A stretch of 64,000 nt of DNA from Moringa oleifera. Lineage: Eukaryota; Streptophyta; Magnoliopsida; Brassicales; Moringaceae. The DNA is taken from positions 6,639,001-6,703,000 of the forward strand of contig JAJFZO010000191.1 of assembly GCA_021397835.1 (NCBI GenBank), read 5' to 3'. Shown one piece after another: positions 50,301 to 62,395 of this stretch. A program made the translations under genes and the position numbers. Positions within the stretch are counted from its first letter, which is position 1, and each line of letters begins with the position of its first letter. Below the pieces are notes generated by a model. It searched no databases. It was not told the origin of the DNA and was given only the letters and a program-made list of their open reading frames with translations.

Positions 50301-52640
50301 CAGCCGACCTATATGTGGAAAGCTGATCATGTTTACAGGATCTCAATCCAGCCTTCCACTGTATAACCATTCTTCCCTTCTTTTTTTCTTTTTCTTTTTT
50401 GTTTTTGCCGTCAAATAATGAAGGAATCTTGGCATAAGGAGAAACAAGAGGCAGGAGGGTACTCAGCATGAATTTTTAAAAAAGTGACAAATGAGAAAAA
50501 AAAAAAAAAAGTTATACCATTGCATTGATGCAGAAAGGAAGTTGGGCTCTCTGATTCACTTTTACCACCGGATAAGAATCTTGATCCACTCAAGTGGATT
50601 CAACAGTGCAGGGAGTCTCTCATGTCGATAGGTAAAGTCAATAATGACTCGTCCCTACTGCACCACCATCTCGTGACATTCAAATGCTCTCAGCCCATTT
50701 TTTAATTTTTACATTTTATATAATTATCGTATATTAATATTTATAAAAAATAAATTCAATTTAAGTAAACATAAAATGATCAGTTTTTTTTTTAAAAAAA
50801 ATGTAATACGACTTATCTTGAATCATGGATTAATCACGATTTTGTCTTTTTAAAATTCAAATTTAATGGTTTATTTAAGAGTACGGTCCAGACATTAACT
50901 GTAATAAAATGTTCTTTAGATAAAAAAAAAATGTAATTTATATTTATAGGCTGTCATCAATTTCATCACTAGATTTTTGTTTCTAAGCGAAGAAACAAAG
51001 AAAATCCCAAGGGGACTACAGCTTAGATATCATATCTTGCTTCTTTGTTTGGGTTAACATTATAGGACGGGTGATAATAATATAATTTGGGAAGCGTATT
51101 TGGTTGACAAATGAGTCATGTCCAAACAAGGCATTGGAAGAGTGGGACAATTGTGATAAACATCAAAGCCAGCCGTTGAGATAGAAATGGAAAACAAGGC
51201 AGGAGGAGGTAGGGTCCATTAAGGTTGATAGTATTCATCTCCATACCAATAATGCTCTCTCACAGTTTGACAAATGCCTCCAACCCATCGTATTCACATG
51301 TTTTCCCACTTGTAAGGAGTGGCCATAACAGAAACACAGCTTTTCCGTATCCCTACACGCCCATACCGTACTTCCATTGTTCACCCAAAAAAAAAAAATC
51401 TCCCAAAAAAATAATTTCTTTTTTTAAAAAAGATTTTAGTTTTACACGTATTTAAAAAAATAAAAATTTTCATGTTAATCCTAAAGTACTGACTAATCAT
51501 GATTAAAAAGAAAGCAGATGGAATCTCCTCCGGTTGGTCCCACCTGAAAAAACCAAAAAACCGTAAGCAAAACCACAGCATAGCATAGAAACACTTCTAT
51601 TGGTGACCCACGCCTCTGCCGCTCGGTTTCCATCAACTTGCAGGTGGGCCCTGATGGACCGAGGACCTCTGTCCGTACGAGAAATAACTCATGTAATCCC
51701 TAACATTGGTGCTCAGTTCATCTCCCCAGTGCCTTTGCATACAAACAAAGAGCCTCGCTGTTACCCCATAACGCGAAGTTGGTGGCCGTTGGATCTAAGC
51801 CATAAAAGTGATGATACGATGTTAATCGGAGGGTGTAGATCTAAGATTGTACTTTTCAATTATTTTAGTGCATGAACGATTAAAAGGGAGCAAAGAGGGA
51901 AACCCACTTGGTGGCACAAAATGTCAATCTTGGGTTTTTCTTAAATTTTAAAATTAAAAATTAAAAATTTAATTTGGGGTAGTAATAGTAAGATGAGAAG
52001 TGAACCTAGCCAATAAGACAAACGGGAAGAGAGAAGGAAGACGAATCAAATCAAGCCAGTTCAGAGGTTATGGGGGGGAACGAATTTCTTGTTGGATGAG
52101 CCGTTGTCTTCAATGCATGCCCATCCCCCATCCATTCCATCCATGCATGCATACATGAATCCATCCATAATAGTTGTAATAAATGCAGGAGCGAATGATA
52201 GAGCAGATTTTGATTGATCAGATAAGATGAAGCCATGTATGCCAATCTTAATATCATATATAATTATTTATTGAAGCAGATAGAGAGAGAGACAGAGAGA
52301 GAGAGAGGCGAGATGCTGGTGGTGAGGAGAGAGCAGGGGGGATGAACTTAACTAGAAAGAAGGTCCACGGTCATGTGAACCCCATCAACTTGGGACTGAG
52401 GGGAGGTGGGACCCAATATCACATACACAGCCCACAACACGCACATACTATTCAGTATTGGGTGAGTCCCCACTCTTCTTTCACTATGAATCTTCCTACT
52501 ACCTTACCCCCGCGGGTTGACCCACCTCGCCCCACATCCCCATATCTCCTCCTTCCCTTTTATTATAACTAATTCTAACAAATATTAATTAATTAAACTA
52601 AAATTACGAATATAATTTTAATTTATTTTGGGCTATTCCC
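47301..52640. other. Extremely AT-rich block and long upstream region of RAV
   Basis: 47340-47960 is almost pure A/T with no frame. The rest is ordinary spacer with scattered ACGT-core motifs (CACGTG at 48167-48172 and near 48693; TGACGTGGC near 49508), GATA/TATA-like runs and a (GA)n tract near 52264-52307. No gene recognised. Confidence 0.45.
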
Positions 52641-52642
52641 CC

Positions 52643-52734
52643 TATATATATTAACCCACCCATAAACTCAGCCCTTCGAACAAACCTGCCTTACTCATCA
52701 TCCCCCCCCCCTCTCTCTCTCTTTCTCTCTCTCT
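52643..52734 (+). promoter_or_regulatory. RAV core promoter and leader
   Basis: CCTATATATATTA at about 52641-52653 is a good TATA box, about 160 bases before the RAV start codon. The leader that follows has a C10 run (52702-52711) and a CT-rich tract to 52734. No ATG lies between this tract and the start codon. Confidence 0.55.
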
Positions 52735-52811
52735 CATTAATAGTCAAAACCCACCCAGCAACAATACAGAAAAATAAGAACAATCAATCTCCTGCTGATT
52801 TCACTGCAAAT

Positions 52812-53921
52812 ATGGATGGTAGTTGCATAGATGAGAGCACAACCAGCACCGATTCCATCTCCACTTCCCCTCCTCCTAATCTCTCTCCGTCTCCGCCAAC
52901 CAAATCGCCGGAGAGTCTCTGCCGGATGGGCAGTGGAACCAGCGTTATATTGGATTCTGAAAACGGTGTTGAGGCGGAGTCCAGGAAGCTTCCTTCCTCT
53001 AAGTATAAAGGCGTTGTGCCCCAGCCCAACGGCCGATGGGGAGCCCAGATATACGAGAAGCACCAGCGCGTGTGGTTGGGCACTTTTAATGAGGAGGATG
53101 AGGCCGCTCGGGCTTACGATATCGCCGCCCAGAGGTTCCGCGGACGAGACGCTGTTACCAACTTCAAGCAGCTCTCGAGCGATGCCGCCGCCGACGATAT
53201 TGAAATCGCTTTCTTGAACTCCCACTCCAAGGCCGAGATCGTCGACATGCTGCGGAAGCATACCTACAATGACGAGCTCGAGCAGAGCAAGCGCAACTAC
53301 GGGGTCGACGCCAACGGGAAGCGCTTCGACCGCAAGAGCCAAACCGTCGGCGGCGGCTCCCTCTGTGGGTCGGACTTCGTATCAAAAGCGCGTGAGCAGC
53401 TTTTCGAGAAGGCCGTTACCCCCAGTGACGTGGGGAAGCTGAACCGGCTGGTGATACCCAAGCAGCACGCGGAGAAGCACTTCCCGCTGCCAAGTGGAAG
53501 CGCTTCCACGAAAGGCGTTTTGCTGAACTTCGAAGACGTAACGGGCAAAGTATGGAGGTTTCGGTATTCTTATTGGAATAGCAGCCAGAGTTACGTGTTG
53601 ACCAAAGGGTGGAGCCGTTTCGTGAAGGAGAAGAGCCTCAAGGCCGGCGACGTCGTCAGCTTCCAGAGATCAACCGGAACCGATAAACAACTTTACATTG
53701 ACTGGAAGACAAGATCCGGGTTGACCCTGCTCGGGTCAGAAAACCCGGTACAACCCATTCAGATGGTCAGATTATTCGGTGTCAACATTTTCAAAATACC
53801 CGGCAGCGGCGGTGCCGCTGTAGTGGACAACATTGGTGGCTGTAGTGGCAAAAGAACGAGAGAAGTGGAGCTGTTGTCCTTAGAGTGTAGTAAGAAGCAA
53901 AGGATAATCGACGCCTTGTAA
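52812..53921 (+). CDS. RAV1: RAV/TEMPRANILLO-type AP2 + B3 transcription factor, intronless
   Basis: 369 aa, one exon as usual for RAV genes. The AP2 domain (about 64-118: [36 protein letters not shown]) recognises CAACA. The B3 domain (about 197-302: [40 protein letters not shown]) recognises CACCTG. The RLFGV repression motif is at 320-324. Together these define the RAV1/RAV2(TEM2)/TEM1/EDF3 clade, nuclear repressors of FT and of gibberellin synthesis, affecting flowering time, growth and juvenility. A Ser/Pro-rich N-terminus (10-36) begins with the family signature DESTTSTDS. The end [10 protein letters not shown] matches RAV1 best, but the gene is probably co-orthologous to all four Arabidopsis members. 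No sign of damage. Confidence 0.96.
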   Translation: MDGSCIDESTTSTDSISTSPPPNLSPSPPTKSPESLCRMGSGTSVILDSENGVEAESRKLPSSKYKGVVPQPNGRWGAQIYEKHQRVWLGTFNEEDEAARAYDIAAQRFRGRDAVTNFKQLSSDAAADDIEIAFLNSHSKAEIVDMLRKHTYNDELEQSKRNYGVDANGKRFDRKSQTVGGGSLCGSDFVSKAREQLFEKAVTPSDVGKLNRLVIPKQHAEKHFPLPSGSASTKGVLLNFEDVTGKVWRFRYSYWNSSQSYVLTKGWSRFVKEKSLKAGDVVSFQRSTGTDKQLYIDWKTRSGLTLLGSENPVQPIQMVRLFGVNIFKIPGSGGAAVVDNIGGCSGKRTREVELLSLECSKKQRIIDAL

Positions 53922-56918
53922 CATTTCCTTTTTATTATTATTTTTTTTAATCTTTAACTTGGTTGCATATTTTGACATTTCGTTCATGTCGGGAAGGGAG
54001 AAGGAAGAAGAAGAAGGAGGAAACAGACAGGCAGGTGGTGTAGATGCAACTTGTAACAGATGAATTGTATATTACAAGACAAAAAGCTGAAAATTAGGTG
54101 CAACAAAATTTCCAGGAAAAAAAAAAAGAAAACCCAAATTGGATAAACTTGAAATTCGTTTCTGTTAATGGGTTCCTCCTGCCTTCGTGATCTTTCTATT
54201 TGATGTTGCTTTCCCCAAATATCTGTATGCTTCATACGTGGGAGAGATTAGAACAATTAGGTATACAAGGAAGCTGTCCCCCAAAAGTGTAGGCTACCCT
54301 ATCGTGGTGCACCTTTGCCTAACCAGAAACATGTACTTTTGTCCCTCATGACATGTTCTTCTCGCCACTAATTGCCTTTCTTCAAACATTCACTCCAATT
54401 AACTGATGGAGATTGTTATCTGCCATATAATAACCCACAAACTCATTACCATTCCAAGCCATCAATCTTCACGAAGATTTAATTTTATTTGCCTTGATAA
54501 CGTGATTCGTACCACATTTGGACCGGCTCCATGGCTGCCTTATTACCCCATTAGGGTTTTCTCTCTCGTGATCTTACAAATTGCACTATTTTTTTTGGCA
54601 TTAAATTGCAAATCAACATTTTATGTCGAGATATAGCATATTATACCTATTACGTAACACTAATTGCTTAGCTTCGAAGTTGCTACTCTTGTTTAATAAT
54701 GTCAAACCCGATTAGCTAATACCAACATGATCATGGCAGTCGAAACTGAAATTTCCGATTAAATTAGTGACACTTAACCAATTTTCAATACTTATTTGAC
54801 GGGTTCAAAGGGATCAATCGTTAATTAATAGAGCACGTGAAGATTTGATTCTAAGTTTCTTGATGCTTAAACGGGAGGTCACGGTTTGGCATACATTATC
54901 TTAGTTGATGCATTTCTCCAACGTCGGCTCGTGTAAAGTTCTGAGTACAACTTGACGTACATGTGATTTATCGGTTGTATTGTTATCTTGTGGTTCAAGA
55001 TTCATGTATCTAATGATATTTTTTTGTTATTTTATGCATAATTAATTAATTTAACTACATTACGATGAAGATTTTGTATCTGAAAAATGATTCTCTAGTT
55101 GGGTCACTAACCAACTTGTCTTAATCAAAAAAATTAATCCACTTTAATTAGCGTCTAAATTTTAATTGTGTGAATTACCCAATCATCCTCAAAAAGTATT
55201 AATGGAAATAGGGTTGAGACAATTATATTCTTATCAATATTAGTGTGTACAAACATGATTTAATTCTTCACATAAAAATTTAGATCCTAATTTTTTGTTA
55301 ATTTGAATTGAGTTCAACTTTTTAAGAGATGGTAACACGTAATAATTTAATAAAATAAATAATTATAATTTTTTTAGAATAAAAATTTTATAAAACTTTA
55401 ATATTTACCTTATAGTACCAATCAAATTTTTATATTAAAGAATGATAAATCTAATATTAATCTATCAGTTTAATATAAATTAAATCTTAACTCAAATGAT
55501 TGTAAAAAATTAAAAGTATTTTCATCAATAAAATATCTCAAAAATAATTTAAATTCATTTTTTTTACTTTATTTCGAGTCCATTAGGAAATATGAACAAT
55601 TTCAAAATAAGATTTATTTTTTGTGATTTTTTTAATTTTTTGATAGTATAAATTTTGAAAAATATATTTTTAATACTAAAAAATTTTAAAATTTTTAATA
55701 ACGATAGCTTAAATATTTATTTACATTTACAAAAAATTTCAAGTTAAAATTTTTTGTAAGACTTTTAATTTGAATATCTTTAATTTTAAATATTTTAATA
55801 AAATTTAATTTAAATTAAATTGATATATCAAATTAAATTTATCACTTTTTAAATATAAAAATTTACTTAATAATATAAAATAAATATTAAATTTTATGAA
55901 ATATTTACTTTATTTTTTAATATTAAATTTTATTTAAAAATTTAATATAAATCAAAAAAATAAATCCAAAAATTGTGATGTATTTAATTTTGCACGACAA
56001 TTTGGTCCAAGTATCAATCGGTTCGGCCATGCTTTTCCTATTCCAGGATGAGGCTCCCCAGTTGTATTGTTGTTTTTTTAAAGTGTCGCAGTCTCTCTTT
56101 CTGCATGTTTCACATTAGATTCAAAATTGTTTATTCCTTTCTCTCATTTTTTTTATAAAAAAATAAAAACTTTCATATAATATGCCCAAAAAGATAAATG
56201 TGGAGATGCAAATGCATAGTATGGACATACAGAAACGGACAAAGGTGTTCATAGGAGAAGGATAGGTGATGGGTGCGATCCACTCTACTTTTTGGTTGTA
56301 TTTGTGTGTAATATCATCATTCACAACCAGACACAGAAGCTATTTCCATTATCTGTTTTGTGTTAAACGTGCCATGTTTATATAGCCAGAATTGATAAAA
56401 TAAATTTGATTTTTTTCTTATAAAAAATTCTTAATTTCACAAAGGAAATGAGATTGCAACACTAGTTTAATCAATGTTGGGAAAATCTAAGTATTTTTAA
56501 TGAAAAATATTAATCAGGAAATCTGTCTGATGGGTTCATGAAAATTTTAGATTTGGAAATATAAAAATAACCGAACATCCACTAATTCAATAATTTCTCC
56601 ATTTTGGTTTTAAAGAAAAAAAAACAAACGTGTATATCAGATATTGAGCCTTCAAAGAGGGAGATGTGAGATTGCGGTCGTGGCCCAAAGGTGTCTGGCA
56701 CCAGGATATCCAGGCATCGGAGTTCAGCCTGAAGTCTTGTATTGACGTTTACATGGTAGGTAAAGTGTGAAGCCCAAGTTGTAGATTTCCACTGATTATG
56801 GAAGAGATAACCCCTAGTCTGCTGGCCCAACCCAGTTAATCTAGTGTCTAAGTTTCTCCTACGTCTGCGTGTTGGCTCGTCTTCGGATGTCTCTTTAATG
56901 TTATCTTAGGCTTCCTCC
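53922..56918. other. RAV 3' flank and upstream region of MAP1B
   Basis: About 300 bases of likely RAV 3' UTR, then spacer. 55300-55990 is very AT-rich. The minus-strand open frame 56582-56830 has no recognisable family. No other gene seen. Confidence 0.45.
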
Positions 56919-59900
56919 ATGTCCGTCACTCCACGTATTCAAATGGGTTTTGCTGCTTCCTTATCCCGTATGTTGTCTCTGCCTCACTCCTCTTCCTTGC
57001 ATGTAGAACCGTTATCATCATCATCATCAAGGTCGGGACTCTCGAATGCGGGACCACTTGGCGTTTCTCGTTCTAGGCTCTCCGGTTTGTCACTCCTCTC
57101 TCTGTCTCTCAACTTTGTTTTTATTCGTTTTCTACCACCTCTACCAGCTTCTATGAAGCTATGAAGTATGTCTTTATTTGGTTGCCGCGAAAGATAAGAC
57201 AAACATGAGACGGTTTTGAACCCAGAGGGCCAGAACCAGACTTTTTGTGTTGGTTAAAATTACTGTGAAGTATACCTCTGCTAAGTAAATAGTTTGCATG
57301 AGGTGTTGCTTAGTGGTCATTTCTTTGTCTTGATGGGCAATTTGAGTTTTGAAGATTTTCAAGATTTCACTTTGTATTTGCTAAATTTAAATTCGATAGC
57401 TGTTTATGGGTCTAATTTTTAATTTTTCATTTTCTTGAATACAGGAGAACACTTATTTTCCCCAAAGAAACTCGTTGTTTCTGCAAAGAAGATATCGGGT
57501 CTGGAGGAAGCCATGAGAATAAGAAGGCATGTATTGTCCTTGCCATTTTGAATGTCTGTGTCTCTAGGCGCTCTTTATTTCTTGACTGGGGACGGGTTTT
57601 ATCTGGCTCCGCTATGATAGCTGGTGATGTATAGATGTATACCTTATGAAGAACTAAACTAACGGCTGATTGACACTGCAATATTAATTTTGGGTATAAA
57701 TGCAATAATTTTCATGGTTATTTACCCGTTGTGTTAATTTTCTCCTAATTCAGTGTTGGTGTACTTGTTTCACTAAGGTGCTTGCTTAACTGCTCACATG
57801 TGGACGGCTTGCAAATCTTTTATGGTTTTATTCTTCATGGCATTGCTCTTTTATTGACAAGTATGTCTCATTCCAGTCTATATATACATAAGGAAGAGAA
57901 AGCAAAGTCTGAGGAAATGAAATTGCCTTACTGCAGCTGGTACTTCTGGGTCCTAATCTAGTTTGTTGAATGCAATGCTCAAATGTTAGTGTTGAAATCT
58001 AGTGCATCTAGAGAATAGAGTGGCTTATCTTAGCCTTTGAAAGTGTGTTGAAGCTTGGAAATTTGAATTCTGTGTGTGTGTGTGTGTGTCTCCTACATGC
58101 ACATGCTCGAGGATTTGGAGTAAGGTTGAAATGATTCTTATATTCAAACCTGACTCAACCTGTGATCATCTGTAGAGAACGTGAACTTCAGAACACAACA
58201 AAGTTTAGAAGAAGGCCACCATTGAGGCGTGGAAAGGTTTCACCACGACTCCCTGTGCCTGATCACATACCTAAGCCTCCTTATGTAGATTCAGGTGTGT
58301 TGCCAGAAATTGCAAGTGAACATCAAATTCATGATTCTGAAGGCATTACTCGAATGAGGGCTGCATGTGAACTTGCTGCTCGTGTGTTAGAGTATGCAGG
58401 AACATTGGTTAGGGTGAGAACATATCTTTTGGTTGTTCTTTAATAACAAAATCATTTTAGTTGTAATCCTTGATACACTGCTTCGTATCTTAATTTCGGC
58501 TGGTATGAGTTTTCTACTATTTAGAAGCTTGGTTTTTTCTGTCTTCAGGGTCTTCTTTTTGAGTACAGCTATTTGGTATTGACATTTTAATTATATGTTG
58601 TTACTCTCGAGCAGCCATCTGTGACAACAGATGAAATTGACAAAGCAGTGCATCGGATGATCATTGAGGCTGGTGCTTATCCTTCACCTCTTGGCTATGG
58701 GGGATTTCCTAAGAGTGTGTGTACATCGGTTAATGAGTGCATGTGTCATGGAATACCCGATTCTCGCCAGCTGCAGGTCTGGTGTGTGCCTTTACCCCTG
58801 CTTGTATGACATTCAAATGTATCATCGCTAATGGTTGTCTCCTGTGCAGAATGGCGACATAATAAATATTGACGTCACAGTTTACTTAAATGTATGTTCT
58901 TTATTTCTTTTTCATCTTAGTTCGGTCATACTGTGTGTGTTTGTGTAATTGATTATCTTTCTGAATTTGTCCACTGAATCTGCACTTTTAATTATCTTGT
59001 TTATCATTATTGTGTCATTTAACCTTACTAATTGATTAATCAATTCATTTATGAACTTTTGGTTCCCACTTGCATTAGCTGTATCACAACTTTCAACTAT
59101 CTGCAGTATCATGTGCACAGAGGTTATACATCTCTGAATCTCATACTGTTCATCTATGTTAAAAGGCAGCATTAACATCTTAAGAATAATTGTGTTTTTT
59201 TCTTTTTTGGGATAAAAAAAGTTATGGGAAATCATTTAGTTCAAAGTCTAATCTTTGTCATCACTTTGATGAGGAAACATAATTGTTGCCTGTGTAGCAG
59301 TATGTTAGAATCCTCATGTCCTTGTTTTGGAAGGTAATTGTGCTGAAGGTTTTGTCAGGTGATCCAGAAGGGAATTGGAATCATGTTATACTATTGTCTC
59401 CTTGTGTTGCATATCTTCGTTCCTTCTCACTTAAATTATCATTCCTGCTTCTCATAAAAATATGCAATTGACCACCAACAGAATTTATAGCTTGATCAGC
59501 TCAATAATTAAGTTAGCAAGATGCCATTCTGAGTCTCCCTGGCTCTGGTGGGCTAGAGCATTTAACACTGCAGAGCTTTGTTGACTTTGTCTGAGTTGCT
59601 TCCTTTATTCCCTTAGGGTTACCATGGGGACACATCAAAGACATATCTTTGTGGGAATGTTAATGATGCATTCACGCGGCTTGTGAAGGTAAAATGTTCT
59701 GTGTTTAGAATACAAATCAGTTATATCCTGTTGCTCACCTTTTGAATTGTGGTTTCTTCCCCTATGACTATTTGAAAGGCTTCTAATATTTGATTGCAAT
59801 TGAATGCAGAAATGTACTTTTTTTTCCTCTTGTATAAATTATGTAGCCATATTTACCTCTCATCAAAATATATTGTAAATTTATTTTAAGTGCTGACTTT

Positions 59901-62395
59901 GTTATTACATCTTGTGGCAGGTAACTGAAGAGTGCTTGGAAAGAGGTATAGCTGCTTGCAAGGATGGAGCAAGTTTCAAGAAAATTGGAAAGAGAATCAG
60001 GTTGATTTCTCTCTTATTTTTGTTTTCAACTGGGAATAAAGTGACATACTAGCTGGAAATTGTATGATGATCTATAATAAGAATATGCCAATGGGTAGAA
60101 GGCACTGGGTTTTTTCCAACCTTAATTGAGATTTTTACGAAAAGAGTGATTTTGTAAGTCATGCTCTAGACATAATGGAGTTGTCATTGACTCAGTAACT
60201 GGTTTTAGTTCTTTGACAGGTGATACTTTATTCCTAAAAAATTAGTGTTTTGAGTTTCTGTTCTTACATGAAGCTATGAAGAGTTGAGATTTTCTTTAGA
60301 AGTAACTGTGGTTTTCCTGTGATCAAGCTGAGAACTTTATTTAGATTGATAACCCTATCTTAGGGAACTTGTAGATTTGTCACTGGCAGTGCAACTAATA
60401 TCAATTTGAAGCAAAGAAGACCTAATGATAGATTAAGAATCTCTAGATGATGCTTCTTTCTCTTGTACATCTTCCTATTCCTTCAAATGTAGAAAAATAA
60501 CTATTATCTCTTTGTATGCATTGGTTTTATCTTTCTTGCAACTCTTACCATGTATTGTACACATAGTATTCACAAAAGGTTGACGAGTTTGGTGAAAATG
60601 TTCCTGTCTATCAATGATGTTAATCATGATTTCTTATTTTAATTCAGTTTTGAGTGCCTATTGCTGCACAATCTATTAATTTACCCTCAAAGATGTTGAT
60701 AACAGAGTATCTTTGTGATGGAAGTCTCTTCTACTGAAACTTTGGTTCATAAAAATGGCAGAGAAATTGTCGAATTCGGTTGCAGATCATGTCAATCATA
60801 TGTTTGTTTGTATTCTGTATTTCTTGTTTTTTTGAATGAACAAATAGAGTTATCTTAGACTGAATTGTCACTTAAATGTTTAGGGTGAGGTGATAAAAAT
60901 TTATGTTTTGCCAGATTATGGTGAATCGCGTTTTTTCATACCTGTAGCTTCACATATGATTGCAAGATAACAATATTTTCATCATTTAACTTGGATCATT
61001 ATCACAGTGAGCATGCTGAAAAATATGGATTTGGTGTGGTGGAGCGCTTTGTTGGGCACGGTGTCGGAACTGTATTTCACTCAGAGCCTATTATATGTCA
61101 TCACCGTAAGTAATCTCTTGTTACTATGTATCATCTTGGGAAGTGTAACATTTAGTGACTAATCATAAAATCAAGATAAACAAACAGCATTTTCTTAGAT
61201 GCTTTGGTCTGCATTGCCATGCTTTGAACAACAATGGGATTAGTAGTTAGTCCATTTGGTGTATATGAACCATGAACTCATTTTAATTTCACAAAGCCTC
61301 AAGCTGAATTACTTGGGTTTGTTCTGTGGAAGTCGATACTTGGTAGATGTCCTTGTAGTTTCAGCATAGCAAGTACTTCAATTATCATATGATGGCTTAG
61401 CTCCAGTAGCAGCAGCAGTGAATAACTTACAAGCAATTCTGCATTTATTTTTGTTTAATGTTTCTCTGTTAGGCTTGCAAAACACGAGGGCATGTGTGTG
61501 TGCCCACAGACATGCATATATAAATATAGGCATTAACTTATTCTACATAAATTATTATTTTTACATCTATATTAGCAAATTATACTAGAAGTCTTCTGAC
61601 TGCAAATTGTTGTTTGACAGGCAATGAACAACCTGGTCATATGGTTGAAGGTCAGACATTTACCATTGGTGAGCATATTTTTCTTCTAAATAGCATAAAC
61701 AGCATAACTGGGTACATTAGAAATAACACGACAATCATGATAACTGCTCATATGCACACACAAATACATACGTAAACATGTACATACATACGTACATATG
61801 TATTATGCATGTAAGGCTTCATAATTTCAGTTGTCTTCTTTGCCCAAATTACTCATTCTGAATCTCTTTCTTGTTATCTCAGCACAAGCTTTATATTGTT
61901 TCAATAATATCACCTTCATACTTGCTTAAACGAGCAGTTCCATTTTAATCTCTTAACTGTGAGTTGAAAATAGAGCAGACCGTGAGACCATTAAAAATAA
62001 TTGTGAAGCCAGAGCCCTATGATTTTGCTTCATAATTTAACATCAAAGCCAATGTTTACAATTCTTGTTTCACATGACTGGAGAACTCTTAGAATAATTG
62101 AGGTAATTGAGGAGGATCTTGGCTTCTTAAAACTGATATTGTTTTCTTCCTTGTGGTTTCCTGGAAATTTTGAAGTATGCGTCCACAATCGTTTTTACCT
62201 CTTCTGATAAAAAAAAAAACAAAAATCTTTTTTACCTCTTATGCTGCAGAACCGATTCTAACCATCGGAGGCATCGAGTGCAAAACGTGGCCTGACAACT
62301 GGACAACTTTGACTGCTGATGGAGGCCCTGCTGCACAGTTTGAGCATACAATCTTAATCACTAGAACTGGTGCAGAAATTCTGACGAAGTGTTGA
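56919..62395 (+). CDS. MAP1B: Organellar type I methionine aminopeptidase (MAP1B type), ten exons
   Basis: Predicted 377 aa. Exons: 56919-57084, 57445-57526, 58176-58413, 58615-58776, 58850-58891, 59617-59688, 59921-60000, 61008-61105, 61621-61668, 62250-62395. It removes initiator Met from nascent proteins made in, or imported to, organelles. A Ser-rich, acid-poor N-terminus (about 1-60) looks like a plastid transit peptide. The peptidase core has all five metal ligands, D224, D235, H298, E330 and E361, at nearly the spacing of the E. coli enzyme (97, 108, 171, 204, 235). The catalytic His is H207 in CMCHGIPDS. The linker [13 protein letters not shown] and the ending [11 protein letters not shown] fit the MAP1B/MAP1C pair rather than MAP1A or MAP1D. 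Intron 2 needs a GC donor to keep frame and family sequence. The start codon is the first in-frame ATG, less certain than the core. Confidence 0.92.
57527..58175 (+). other. Probable GC-AG intron in MAP1B
   Basis: Splicing AGAAG|GCATGT (57526/57527) to TGTAG|AGAACG (58175/58176) keeps frame and gives MRIRRERELQ, matching the family's SGLEEA.xIRR.REL segment. The nearest GT (57531) needs a different acceptor at 58190/58191 and would delete four residues net of this segment. Confidence 0.6.
58071..58089 (+). repeat. (GT)n microsatellite in MAP1B intron 2
   Basis: A run of TG dinucleotides inside the intron, about 90 bases before the acceptor. Confidence 0.8.

Noticed and set aside
52737..53342. 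201-codon minus-strand frame
   Set aside because: Antisense shadow of the GC-richer RAV coding region.
57527..58190. Canonical GT-AG version of MAP1B intron 2
   Set aside because: In frame but changes the conserved RR.REL linker; kept only as an alternative to the GC-AG reading.
56919..62395. Assignment of the aminopeptidase to MAP1D
   Set aside because: The linker, the C-terminal ending and the RAV neighbour fit the MAP1B/MAP1C pair better.
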